Source: Aspidapion aeneum
Lineage: Eukaryota > Arthropoda > Insecta > Coleoptera > Brentidae
Assembly (NCBI GenBank): GCA_963576565.1
Contig: OY755045.1
Location: forward strand, 41,744,409-41,808,408
Length of the DNA: 64,000 bases
Reading direction: 5' to 3'
The position numbers and the translations under genes were made by a program. A model generated the notes under the pieces. That model was not told where the DNA came from. It saw only the letters and a program-made list of their open reading frames with translations, and ran no database searches. Shown here one piece after another: positions 23,301-33,234 of this stretch (positions are counted from its first letter, which is position 1; each line of letters begins with the position of its first letter).

Positions 23301-23370
23301 TGTCTTACATTTTAGCAATGAAGTGCACACGAAAATCGGTTCTAGAAGCCTTTTACACGCTTTTATCTCT
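20305..23370. mobile_element. 3.07-kb foldback filling a DH2 intron
   Basis: Arms of ~530 bp at 20305-20835 and 22855-23370 are inverted copies sharing GTGTGCACTTCATTGCTAAA, ATTGCTATCAGAAACATTTA and GACGAACGCGGCAGACACTG. The middle holds a ~60-bp minisatellite (ATTAGTATGTGACTCTCGGC, CCTACGGGCCTCCGGGAATC) repeated five or more times at 20830-21190, plus a second pair of copies (GAAACCACGCGCCTCCCGTT) at 21.2 and 21.8 kb. No transposase is visible. It begins about 90 bp from the 20217 acceptor. Confidence 0.8.
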
Positions 23371-23705
23371 ACTAATGCTTTAGGTATCTTTGGAAGTGTA
23401 GTATCTAAGTAGCTCGAAGATATCTTCACTTTTTAAGTGTTTGTTATAAGCCTTTGTGTATTAATATCTGTCTAGTATTCCTTTTCAGATACTTCTCTAA
23501 AAAACTAGTACTTTGTCATAATACGTATTAATTGCGCTGTTTTGTATTGTGTTTGTTTTGCCAGATTGACATCTACCAGATTCTTTCATTAGAGCTCTTT
23601 CACTGTCAAAACCGGCAATAAAATTTTCTATACCTATACTTATAGGTTAGATTATTTTCCAGACTATTTCCGTAATGGTTCTTATTTTAATACAAAGATA
23701 CTTAC

Positions 23706-23900
23706 GTTTTGTGCCATTCATAGATGGCCTCGATATTTCCAAAAATAATTTTATCCATGCCATCGCTCAAGCATTCCGGTTGAGCGATTTCACACATGGG
23801 GTCTCTCATGTTGGCAATGTAACCCTCCACCACTAACGACAGGTCCCTGACATATTGTTCTTCTGTTTCTAGGAGTTCGTTTATCACCATGTTTCTATGC
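23706..23900 (-). CDS. trio: trio exon, start of DH2 (RhoGEF) domain
   Basis: The junction supplies a Lys, then HRNMVINELLETEEQYVRDL opens the DH domain: this is conserved region 1, with the catalytic Glu of E-x-E-x-x-Y-V-R-D-L. VVEGYIANM and the segment ending KIIFGNIEAIYEWHK follow, matching V-V-E-G-Y-M and K-I-V-F-G-N-I-x-x-I-Y-x-W-H of Trio GEF2. In other species this unit activates Rho-type GTPases (RhoA/Rho1). It carries an insect-style insertion (DPMCEIAQPECLSDG) where vertebrates have a shorter loop. It ends in phase 2, joining the 20.2-kb exon. Confidence 0.95.
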
Positions 23901-24165
23901 CTGAAAAAGTAAATTAGATAATAATTAATTGTCAATTTGTAAATTCTTATTTTTTATAATGATAGTAGATATTTGTAGTAACTCATGCATTGTCTACATT
24001 CTTCAAACAACAGTTGGAATCCCGATATGGACCATTAGCAACGAGTTCAGAGGAAAATTATGTATGTGCATTCTGCTTTAGCATAAAACTTTTTTTGTAA
24101 GCACCATTGAGTTGTATAACGCCCTGGTATAGAAGTCAATGGTAAGCACTTAATTTTTCACTTAC

Positions 24166-24347
24166 TTTAAGTACTTCGCCCTACTACTAATATCACTTTG
24201 TCTGTCACTTTCATCGCCGCTGAGTGCTGATGTACCACCGTATGATGTCGCGTCATTCGAACTGCCCGGATCTATGCTAAGCTCGTCTGATGATTTTGTA
24301 CTGCGGTTCATCGAATAGGCGGCGCCCGTTAGTTCGGAATGATGGTC
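24166..24347 (-). CDS. trio: trio exon, Ser-rich linker just before DH2
   Basis: Phase-0 acceptor TTTTTTTGCCAG|GAC; donor TTAAA|GTAAGT in phase 2. Sixty codons encode DHHSELTGAAYSMNRSTKSS and a Ser/Asp/Gly-rich stretch ending SDRQSDISSRAKYLK. Vertebrate Trio has a comparable Ser-rich linker ending in a basic L-K-R-R just ahead of the DH2 start. Because the exon starts in phase 0, it can follow either the 29.5-kb exon (long or intermediate forms) or the ATG exon at 25.2 kb. It is therefore the first common exon of all isoforms. Confidence 0.88.
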
Positions 24348-25121
24348 CTGGCAAAAAAACAACTTTGTAAAATATTTTCTAAAAATAAGGTGATGTCAAA
24401 TAAGGAAATAGAGTGTTTTTGGCCTGAACATTTCTGATTACAAGCTTGAATAGCGTTATTCCACGTCCACTACGTTACCTTTAATAAACATAACCCGGCG
24501 TTATTTACGGAGGTTAAGTGGTGACTTTTATAAGCTGTTATTGTTATTTGACAAAATTTATTTTGTTTATTTACCCTCAGATGCACCGTAAGCACTTAAG
24601 CGCGATCATGGGTTTAATCGCGATTAAGTCCTTCTTGCTCTCATACAAAACAACAAAGAGGGAGAATGGATTAGCAAAGCCTTGATACGATGCATCTGAG
24701 GGTTAAATTTAAATAGCCCCCGAGCCCCGTGAGAATAAGCTTTTAAGGTACCGATGGAAAAATAGAAGAGAAACAAACCCTTTTTTAGGCACTTCACCAC
24801 GAAAACTTGTTTAAATGCTTTAAATTTACAGGTGTTTACTTAATTACTCTTATAGTTGTAAACAACTTCCAAGAAAGTTCACTTATTTAAAAGTATAGGT
24901 AAATATAAACAAAGAAAACTTTCTTAGAAAAGAATTAAGGGCAGAAAAAATAAAATAGCCTTACTCCTTCTCTGCAGTACTCTTGTTATTTATGTGGTCA
25001 AAACGCCGCGCCAATAGAGAAGAAATAGAAAAAGTGATGTCACATTCTCTTCTTTTATTTTACATAATTCTGATTAAAATACGTTTAACTTTTGATTACC
25101 GGGAATTATAATTGGATTTAC

Positions 25122-25226
25122 CCTTGCGACGATTGATTCTTGCATGGCGATAAATATTGCCATGGCTTGGTCTTTCCATTCATCGGGATATTCGAGAAGA
25201 GAAGAATCATTAACTTTAAAAGGCAT
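25122..25226 (-). CDS. trio: candidate alternative first exon of trio (GEF2-only form, 583 aa)
   Basis: ATG at 25226 opens 35 codons, MPFKVNDSSLLEYPDEWKDQ and a helix-like segment ending MQESIVAR, then the donor AGG|GTAAAT in phase 0. No usable in-frame splice acceptor lies immediately upstream. The phase fits the 24.35-kb exon exactly, giving a 583-residue protein with DH2, PH2 and tail only. Drosophila trio is reported to make a short isoform carrying only GEF2, so this is a plausible counterpart. The sequence is balanced and amphipathic, unlike the AT-rich flanks. No transcript evidence is available here. Confidence 0.6.
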
Positions 25227-25576
25227 TTTAAATATTTTTACAACGCAAAAAAACTATAAACATTTTTTACACTCATGACTACAATATAAATACAAATTTT
25301 CAAGACGTATGCAACACAACACAAAATACACAACCAACTATTTAAACCGGTGAATAAATTTTAAATCAAAACAAAATAAATATTTTAATCATCATAATTA
25401 CTACGACTAATGCATATAAATTAAGACGGATGTATGTATAAACCTAGGGAAAATGATATAACATGCATTTATAATCAAAATTAAATTAACACTGTGACTT
25501 TATTTTGTGGGCGTTTGTACGTTCATATATTTTTTTTATCATGCAATTAAATACAGCAAGTGTAAAGCGTGTTTAA

Positions 25577-26325
25577 AAATACTCTGCCAATATATGGGCC
25601 CCTTAGCTCACACTAGGTACTATACTTATAGTGTACGTGCGAGCTAATATAACTAAAAACTGAAATATATTTCATTCAACTCCAGACTAAATTTCCTTTC
25701 GTTTAATACCACACAAGCCATGTTATCACTTAAACTCAAATTTTTGAAATCTACCTCCACCCTTAAAAAAAAACTAAAATGTATTTTGTTTAACTCCGGA
25801 CTCAATTACCTTTCGTTTGATATCACACACGACTCAATTACCTTTCGTTTGATATCACACACGCAATATTTTTTCGTCAACTCTAATTTTTGAAATCAAC
25901 CCCCACCCTTAAAAAAAAACTGAAATGTATTTTGATTTTGATATTACACACGCCATATTTTCACATAAACTCTAATTTTTAAAATCTTCCCCCACCCTTT
26001 TATTTGGCTTGTGTTTGGTGGATTTTGTTCATTTTTAAATGGGACCATCTCGACCCAAGACCCAGCCTAGGTACCAAATTTCATTAAAATCGGCCCAGCG
26101 GTTTTTGAGTTATGCGCGTTGGTCGTTACAGACAGACATACGGACAGACAGACAGACAAACATACAGACAGACGGCGCAACAAAAAAGTTTCAAAATCAT
26201 CTGAAACGCAAAGATATATAAAAAAATTTGAAATCGAAGCAACTTTTTTTTTCTCGAAAAAATTAAGATCACCATAACTCACACTACTATAATATAGTAT
26301 ATGTGTGAGCTATAATAGGACTTTT
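25577..26325 (+). mobile_element. Helentron-like non-autonomous element, copy 1
   Basis: The 5' part TCTGCCAATATATGGGCCCC is followed by a hairpin (AGCTCACACTAGGTACTATA, inverted nearby). Then come three to four ~105-bp tandem units with AACTCTAATTTTTGAAATC and CGTTTGATATCACACACG, CAAATTTCATTAAAATCGG, a (GACA)n run at 26131-26175, and a 3' hairpin of AACTCACACTACTATA / TGTGTGAGCT. Subterminal hairpins, tandem units and a microsatellite fit the DINE-1/HINE class; the assignment is inference. Confidence 0.65.
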
Positions 26326-26330
26326 ATAAT

Positions 26331-28053
26331 ATAGTCCTTGCCATAGGCAGTTACACTTTTGTGACATTTCCAACTTCCTTATTTATCCAGGGCTATCAAA
26401 ACGGACAGGCCACGATCCTCCACTTTGTTAACGTCACATCGGGGGCTGAGTTTTTTTGATGTTCACGCAAGGCCAACACAAAAAGGCCAAGGCCATGACC
26501 CTGAAAAAATCAGCTGTTCTCCGGGGGCTTAATTTTAAATTGGGTCTTATGGAAAGTCAGACGTTTTTTTATGATATTTTTAAAATGGCACTACAGATTT
26601 TCGCGAAATTTCAGTGAAATATTCTCAGACACCATCCCGATATTCCACCAAAGTTTTGTAAGGAAGCAACATGATTAAAAGGTTAAAATCTTCAAGATTT
26701 AGCATTTCTTATTTTTAATTCAAATTACCCGCCATGTACCACATGCCAACTGTTATATTTGACATGTATTTGACTTTGTCATCTGTGTTTGTCACATTGG
26801 CTTCTGCTTTAAACTTAATTTTTGTGGGAGCTAATGAAGCGGCTCTGAAAAATTAAGGATTACTATAGATTTAAAAAAAATTGTTCTAAAAGAATATAGT
26901 AAAAACAATCTCAAAACTGGCTTTATTTAAAAAAAAAATCAAATATTCATGAACCGTCATTCCAACTTCAATATTTTAAAGATAATCAGCTGTGTCGTAA
27001 CGTGACCATCAAAAAAAAATCAGCCCAGGATGTGACGTCAATAAACTGGAGGATCGTGGCCCGTCCGTTTTGATAATTCTGGTTCACGTCACGACACAGC
27101 TGATTGTCTTTAAAATATTGAAGTTGGAATGACGGTTCATGAATATTAGATTTTTTTTAAATAGCCGGTTTTGAGATTGTCTTTAAATGTAGTAATCCTT
27201 AATTTTTCAAAGCCCCTTTATTAACTCACACAAAAATTAAATTTAAAGCAGAAGTGAATGTGTTCGTTTCTGCGTGGAAAGTAATCGGATTACCTACATC
27301 TATTTGATTATATTCGGTACTCGACAGACTTTTAAAACTTAATATAGTTATTTACATGTCCTTACAAAAATTAAAAACATTAAAAAATGATTTTTTTGTA
27401 GTGTGATTTTGTTTTAAAAAGATTAACGCTAGTATTTTTGGATTCTAATAAATAAACTTTATTGTAAAAAATTATTTAAAAATCGAAAAAGTTTTACAAT
27501 ACAAACAAATGCCATGACAAAGACAGATGACAAAGTCAAGTACATGTCAAATATAACAGTTGGCACACTGTAGGTACATAGCGGGTAATTTGAATTCAAA
27601 AAGATTTTATTCTTGCATCATTACAAAAGTTTGGTGGAATATCGGGATGGTGTCTGAGAATATTTCATTGAAATTTTGCGGAAATCTGTAGTGTCATTTT
27701 AAAAATATAATAAAAAAACGTCTCCCATAAGACCCAATGGAACAGTCAGCCCCTCGAGAACAGCTGATTTTTTCCGGGTCGGGGCCTGTATTTTTTGTTG
27801 GCCTTGATTTATCATCTGCATGCTGAGAACAACAAAAAAAAATCTGAAAAATGGCATGTTTTTGAGTTGTTTTAATCTGTGCGTTTTTTTTGTTAACCCA
27901 CAGTCAACATCTTTTTATCCAGAGACAACGACAGTTTTACCTTTAATTTTATACCAACATGAAATATTTACTTTTTAATATATTTCTGGTTAGGAAATAT
28001 GTTTTTTTCATGTCAAAGTCACAAAAGTGTAACTGCGTATGGCAAGGAGTATA
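26331..28053. mobile_element. 1.7-kb foldback element
   Basis: The ends ATAGTCCTTGCCATAGGCAG, TTACACTTTTGTGAC and their inverted partner bound two ~700-bp arms that mirror about 27060. The right arm carries a ~250-bp insertion at about 27262-27513. Shared blocks include TTCATGAACCGTCATTCCAA, CAGCTGATT and GACAAAGTCAA. Sits in the intron between the 29.5- and 25.2-kb exons. Confidence 0.8.
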
Positions 28054-28054
28054 G

Positions 28055-28830
28055 CAGTGCGCTGGGACTAAGCGCAATTTGCAGCGGCAAAGTTTACACA
28101 ATTAAAAAAGTTGCTGCACTTGAACACAAGACGCTAGCCCTACCAAGTGTACTTTGGCTGCCTGACTTCCGCATGCGCAGATCTACCAATATTATTTACC
28201 TCATGTATTACAATAGATGAGCAGGGTGATTTTCACTTGATTTCTAACCACATGAAAATAGAAAGTTTCAAAAACCTAACCCAACGAAACCTAAAAAAAA
28301 AGGTCCGGTTCGGTTCGGTTAGGATTCACACCTTCCAGGATCCCGGGAAAGAAGTCAGAAAAGTATTTTTTTTTTAAATTGTTGGTTCAGTTTGCTTTGG
28401 TTCGGTTCGGTTTGGGTCGGTTCGGTTCGGATTCACATCCTCTAGGATCTTGAATAGTAGGTCAGGAAAGTTTTTTTTCGAAGAAAATTATTGCTTTAGT
28501 TTGCTTTGGTTCGGTTCGGTTAGATTTGATTAGGTTTCGTTAGGTTAGGTTTTTGGTAGATCTGTGCATGCGGAAGTCAGGCAGCTAAAGTACACTTGGT
28601 AGGGCTAGCGTCTTGTCTCATGAACCGGCGGCCGACATCAAACGCCGAATCGCACACCTGTTTTGCAGCGGGTTAGTGGCTGGTTGATCTTTGAGCCGGC
28701 GGCCGACATCAAATGCAACTGTTTTGCAGTTGCAACCAGCGACAGCCTACGTCGGCACGCGTTTGATCTCTATATTTCCATTGATTTTTGGCAAGTGCAG
28801 CAACTTATATTTTAAATGTGTATCTATTTA
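28055..28830. mobile_element. Foldback element with a GGTTC minisatellite core
   Basis: The left arm (AAGTTGCTGCACTTG, AAGACGCTAGCCCTACCAAG, TGCCTGACTTCCGCATGC) returns inverted at 28555-28620 and 28790-28805. The core 28290-28560 repeats GGTTCGGTTCGGTT with GGATTCACAC/ATCCT blocks. The right arm is split by ~170 bp carrying two copies of CCGGCGGCCGACATCAAA. Confidence 0.65.
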
Positions 28831-28838
28831 GGCTATAC

Positions 28839-29330
28839 AGGGTGTCCCAAATAAAAGCAACTACATGGGGTTTTCGGAAACGGTAAGAGATACGAGTTTG
28901 TTTAAATAATAAATATAAACCAAGTGAAAAACAGTTTTTTAAATAAATTCAAATTTTCCGTCATTGAAAGATAGGCTTATTATACAAGGTTAAAAAGCTC
29001 TTTTAATGCTCTATTTATTGACGTCCTAAATTCAATATGGCGGGTCATAAGAAATAACAAAGTTGGCTATGGTTTCAAAAAAACTAGAAGGCCTAGAAAA
29101 AATTTGTTAACGTCATTCGATTGGCCGTAGTTGCTCATACAAAACTACCGAATTTCATTAAATTTGTTTGCAAGATGTTTTGTTTTATCAATATTACATT
29201 AAAATGACTTTTGGAATAGCAATTTGCAACATAGGGCAGTCCGATATACTACGACTATTAAAGCTATTTTAATTTACCAATTGATAACGCAAATACTACA
29301 GGGTAGATTTGTATGAATCAGATCTAAATT
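28839..29330. other. Probable TACAGGGTGT-type element, right end unclear
   Basis: Begins TACAGGGTGTCCCAAATAAA, the type of end used by the TA-flanked families here; another ACAGGGTAG occurs near 29298. No coding content. Confidence 0.35.
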
Positions 29331-29477
29331 TTCCTGATTAACAACTACTTATAAAGTTTTCTATTTACTAAAATAAAGAAGGAATGCAAAATGACTCAAA
29401 TAAAAAATAACAACACTACGAAAAAAAAGTGCAAAAATTCATTCAAAAACGCATTCAGAAAAGATATATTTTCGCAC

Positions 29478-29561
29478 CATTCTTTCCTTAACAATCTGCT
29501 CAATTTCGGCCAAGTCTGCGGTTGCCGCGCCCTCTAGCGACTTTATCGTGAGACTAGACAC
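29478..29561 (-). CDS. trio: trio exon, conserved linker helix
   Basis: Twenty-eight codons, phase 0 at both ends: VSSLTIKSLEGAATADLAEI, then EQIVKERM. The A-x-L-x-x-I-E-x-I/L-V-K-x-x-M helix matches the short conserved helix of the Trio linker between SH3 and DH2 in vertebrates. The acceptor CTTTTTAG is good. The donor is ATG|GTGCGA, a weak match to consensus; reading through would add about 13 residues and stop. I favour splicing to the 24.35-kb exon because the phase and the vertebrate linker order agree. Confidence 0.8.
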
Positions 29562-29789
29562 CTAAAAAGTGGAAAGGGAAGAAGTGAATGAATTGTGTCT
29601 ACACTACATGATTTGAAACTGTATCTATATACGAAATTAGATAATTAGTTACAAATGAGGGAAAATTGTCAATAACTAGCAATGTCATTGGTCAGAAAAA
29701 AAAGTGACGTTGAGATAAATTCTTTAGTGTAAAAAAAGTAATTTCTACGTAAAAACTTTGAGCTCATTTCGATCTTAAGCAATTTTTTT

Positions 29790-30012
29790 TTATTTTCTAT
29801 CTATAGCTAGGATCAATCGCCCAGTCCTTTTACCCAAATTTTTGCCGAGATATGCCTTGTTGAGACGTTACGAAAAGAACCATAGCCGAGGTGGGACTCG
29901 AACCCACAATACACGCAGCGCGCCTAGCATACGGGCGGTCGGTCTAGGCATATAGCAAGCACTGCAGTCATATGCACGAACCAACGCGCTAAACCGGTCG
30001 GCCACGGTTCCC
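29790..30012 (-). repeat. tRNA-derived SINE
   Basis: On the minus strand, from 30012: GTGGCCGACCGGTTTAGCGC (A-box-like), then GTGGGTTCGAGTCCCACC (B box), CTCGGC, a ~70-bp body and an A-rich tail at ~29790. The two boxes and the stem around B identify a tRNA-derived head. The minus-strand frame that overlaps it (29924-30277) is not a gene. It is inserted in the 30.4-29.6 kb trio intron. Confidence 0.8.
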
Positions 30013-30389
30013 ATTCCCCAAAATAAACAAATAGATTTTTCAGTTTTTTAAAATGATTTAACTCGTAATAATCTGTCAGTTTTGACCAATAACATTCAAA
30101 GTATATACGAATGTCAGTGAATGAGTTAGTTAGCAAAATAATTATATTTGTAGACTTTGATGTTTCTTTGAAATTTAGGATTGTCTCAATTTTGTAAACT
30201 GCATAGGTAATGCGGTTTGGTCGGCATCCATAAAGATCCCAAAACTCAATCCCTAGCAGTGCCTTGTGGAACGCCATATTAAATACCCTGTGGAGTTAAT
30301 ACAAACCAATTGTTGTAATATTGTTTGTAACGATTTTTTTATTAATATACAGTTCCCCAGAAAGTTTTGCTTTACTTAATTTAACTTAC

Positions 30390-30532
30390 CCTCTTGCATG
30401 GATTTTCATCAATATCGGGTACTCCGGGCGGAGGTGAGGTAACCAAGGGTTTTGGCTCGTTAATGGGTTTCATGGCTGGAGGTAGTTCGAACTTTTCGTC
30501 CTCATCTATGTCTTCAGTTGCATTAGACCCAC
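30390..30532 (-). CDS. trio: trio exon, acidic/Pro-rich linker
   Basis: The acceptor TTCTATTTCAG and the donor AGG|GTAAGT are both strong. Two bases complete a Gly, then 47 codons give SNATEDIDEDEKFELPPAMK, then PINEPKPLVTSPPPGVPD and NPCKR. An acidic patch followed by L-P-P-A/P-M is the pattern of the Trio linker between the SH3 domain and DH2 in vertebrates (E-E-x..L-P-P-P-M). It ends in phase 0 and joins the 29.5-kb exon. Probably disordered; Pro-rich motifs may bind SH3 domains, which is inference. Confidence 0.85.
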
Positions 30533-30834
30533 CTGAAATAGAATCATTATCCTCTAAAACAATAGTTATAACAAGGCTTAATTAAATAGTATATTAAAAT
30601 ATTCATAGTACCAGCTATTTCAAGCTCAGTCTTGACTCTTCCTTATGAAATTCTTTAACTTTTTTTATACTATAATTCTTTCACTTGATTGATTGATTGA
30701 TTCTGAGAAGCAAATTTTATACCGTTTTCAAGCAAGTCTGACTGACGGTATTTCATATTAAATTTTACAATTTTTTTTTTTCTAAATGTGTTTATACCAA
30801 TTTCACAATGCATGTCATCATTATTTTAACTTAC

Positions 30835-30970
30835 CATTGGTGGAAATCTCTGCTGATTTGGCACCTTTGAGGACTGGATGACTACTATGTGACGTGAGAG
30901 GTCGATCGTCATCTTCTTCTCCTTCTGATACTGAGGACTTGGCGTTGCCCATATCTGAGACTGACGGCAC
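30835..30970 (-). CDS. trio: trio exon, Ser/Asp-rich linker; shared acceptor for alternative first exons
   Basis: Phase-0 acceptor GGTTACAG|GTG and donor AATG|GTAAGT (phase 1). It encodes VPSVSDMGNAKSSVSEGEED, then DDRPLTSHSSHPVLKGAKSA. It can be entered from the 44.6-kb exon or from either of two ATG exons near 37.8 and 37.2 kb, all of which end in phase 0. An internal ATG in a good context starts MGNAKSS, which resembles an N-myristoylation signal but sits inside the reading frame. Confidence 0.85.
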
Positions 30971-31119
30971 CTGTAACCAAACAAATTAAATCGTAAAATA
31001 TAATATTTAAATATATCCCATCAGAATGACAGATTATTATTATTAAAAATAGAAAAGACGCTTAAAAATTTACATAAACATTTCGCAGTTTAATATGTCT
31101 ATAGAGATCTATTTGCGGC

Positions 31120-31565
31120 ATGTTTTTGTTCTTTTTTCTACACGGGAAAGCTAAAGTTGTGAAGACGAGATCCTAGTTACATTCAAAATTCCGACAGTTA
31201 AAAATATTTATAAATATAAATTTCGGCTTTCTTTCGGTTAGTTTTGCGTTGTTTAAGATATTTTTTATTAGCTTCTTATTCCAGTTGGTTTTGCTTTTTT
31301 CGGTTCCATATTTAGTATCAGTTTTTGTTCTATATTCGGCATTCTTTGTTTTTTTTTTACACGGGAAGGCAAAAGTCGTCAAGACTAGATCTTAGCTACG
31401 CTTGAAATTCTGACAGCTAAAAAGATTTACAAGTACTGTTTGGTTCGGCTTAGATTTATGAGAATTGTTTCGCTGAGTTATCGTTAGTGTTGCTTTGTTC
31501 ATCATATTTTCTATTATTTTTTTGTCCCAGTTGGTTTCGCTTTTTTCTTTTCGTATTTAGTGTTC
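31120..31565. repeat. ~220-bp direct repeat, two copies
   Basis: ACACGGGAAAGCTAAAGTTG and ACACGGGAAGGCAAAAGTCG start matched segments (GATC(C/T)TAG(T/C)TAC, then TTCCGACAG/TTCTGACAG), about 31140 and 31360. Noncoding intron sequence. Confidence 0.6.
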
Positions 31566-31568
31566 AAT

Positions 31569-32040
31569 CTATCTATTTAGCCTTCTTCGGTCCATCTTTG
31601 GACATAGGCTTCCCCCAATATCTTCTTCTGCTCTGTCTGTCGCCGTATTCATCCATCTAGTTCCCGCAGATTTCTTCAAAGCCTCCGCCCATCTCATTTG
31701 GGGTGTTCCCATACTTCTTCTATTTTCCCAAAGTCTCCAGTTTACAATACATTTGTTCCATCGATCTTCTTTTTGTCTGATATTATGACCGGCAAATTTC
31801 AATTTTAATTTTGCTACCTCTTCTCTGACACCCCTTACTTTTGGTTTGTTTCTTATCCATTCATTCCTTTTTCTATCTGTTAGCTTTACATGTAACATTC
31901 GTATTTCCATTGATCTTTAGGCTTCTGTTGCCTTATCCTTGTCCGAAATGTATGTGTCCAGGTCTGGGATCCATAGGTTAGTACAGGAAGGATACATTGG
32001 TTATACACTTTTGTTTTGAGGTACTGCGGATGTTTTTTAT
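31569..32040 (-). pseudogene. LINE ORF2 C-terminus
   Basis: Minus-strand frame MEIRMLHVKLTDRKRNEWIR, then EVAKLKLKFAGHNIRQKEDR, MGTPQMRWAEALKKSAGTRW. This is the end of a non-LTR retrotransposon ORF2 after the RT (M-L-x-V-x-L-x-D-R-x-R-N-E..A-K-L-K-x-x-x-A-G-H..G-x-P-x-x-R-W). Upstream to 32040 in another frame comes QCILPVLTYGSQTW, the preceding conserved block. Frameshifted. Confidence 0.85.
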
Positions 32041-32589
32041 TTTTTAATATGTAGCTTAATTAACCAAATTCCGCCCAGGCCAATCTTAGTAGTCACATGA
32101 TTTAAGCTGTTAGATTTAGTCTTTCTTTTTGTTATATCCCCTTGTTCCGGTAAATTTTTCTTTGGTTAGATCTTAAGTATTTGTTTAGCGTTTTTTTGGT
32201 TAGTTTTTTTACTATCAATTTCCGTTATTATTAGTCTGGTTAGGTTATATAATGTCAACAGATTAGGTCAGGTGTGAATTTAAAGTTGAAATATTTACAA
32301 AAACCAACATTTCTTGTCCGCTGAGATTTTGCGCTATTAAAATTTCGCTTCTTAAAATGTTGGTGGTTGAGATTTTGATATATCGATCGAAGTGCTGACG
32401 AAAAATTTATTATCTCTTTTAATTTTATCTAATGGTAGTTTTTATTTTAAAAAAATAGCAACATCAGTTTGTAAAAGACGTTTATAAATTCTTAGAGCCT
32501 AAAATTCAGAGGGAAACTGACAAGTTAGCTATACTAGCTTATTTCCAATTCATGCAATTCAGTTTGTGAGTAAGTATATCTATCAATCT

Positions 32590-33155
32590 TGATTCCGTCG
32601 TGGATTTTGATTGATGTTGTTGCTTCGCTATATATAATGGCTATTAAGTCTGTGTATCTGGTGATTTATTCGGCTATTACCTAAAGATGCTTTTACTGCC
32701 CAGTTCTCAATCCTATCGAAAGCCTCGTCGAACTCTATAAACGCAATATATAGTGGAGTGTTTTATTCGTTGGCTCGTTCTATTAGGATTTTCATGGTTA
32801 ATAGGCGGCCAACTGTACTGAAAACTTTTCTGAAGCCTGCTTGTTCTTTTGATTGATATCCGTCAAATTTGGTTGTTAGTATTTTTGTGAAATGCTTATA
32901 AATTACATTGAGGAGTGTTATAGGTCGATAGTTTTTTAGGTCTGCTGTATCGCCTTTCTTGTGAAGAATAATGGTTATGGATTTTTTCCAGTTGTTTGAG
33001 ATTATTTTTTCGTTTAGAATTTGATTCAGGAGAATATGGAGGGTATTATCTATATGAGTATACATCATATGCATATGCATAAATGGGTTAAATTTCTCTG
33101 TGTGATGCAATACTCTGCGAACCCTTATTACAACCACTATTTGCCTTATAAGCAA
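32590..33155 (-). pseudogene. LINE reverse transcriptase fragment
   Basis: Minus-strand frame ends LNEKIISNNWKKSITIILHK, KGDTADLKNYRPITLLNVIY, then KEQAGFRKVFSTVGRLLTMK. These are RT motifs 0-2 (W-x-x-x-x-I..L-H-K-K-G-D..N-Y-R-P-I-x-L-L, and Q-A-G-F-R). It continues below 32763 with AFIEFDEAFDRIENWAV, the motif-A region (normally F-V-D-F-x-K-A-F-D). Same orientation as the C-terminal piece below, and likely the same element. Confidence 0.85.
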
Positions 33156-33234
33156 TATAATTTAGCTTTGTATTGAAGTCATACAGCTACGTACTTCAAC
33201 CCGTTTCAACTTAATTTGGAACAAGCCATATAAT

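Noticed and set aside
26747..26845. Possible trio exon (SLAPTKIKFKAEANVTNTDD..)
   Set aside because: Acceptor and donor are present, but its start (needs phase 2) and end (phase 1) do not fit the 29.5-, 25.2- or 24.35-kb exons, and it lies inside a foldback element with an inverted copy. Kept only as a finding.
29885..30012. Functional tRNA gene
   Set aside because: A- and B-box-like segments are present but their spacing and the lack of an acceptor-stem match point to a SINE head.
29924..30277. 117-codon minus-strand open frame
   Set aside because: Overlaps the tRNA-derived SINE and adjacent intron; no domain.
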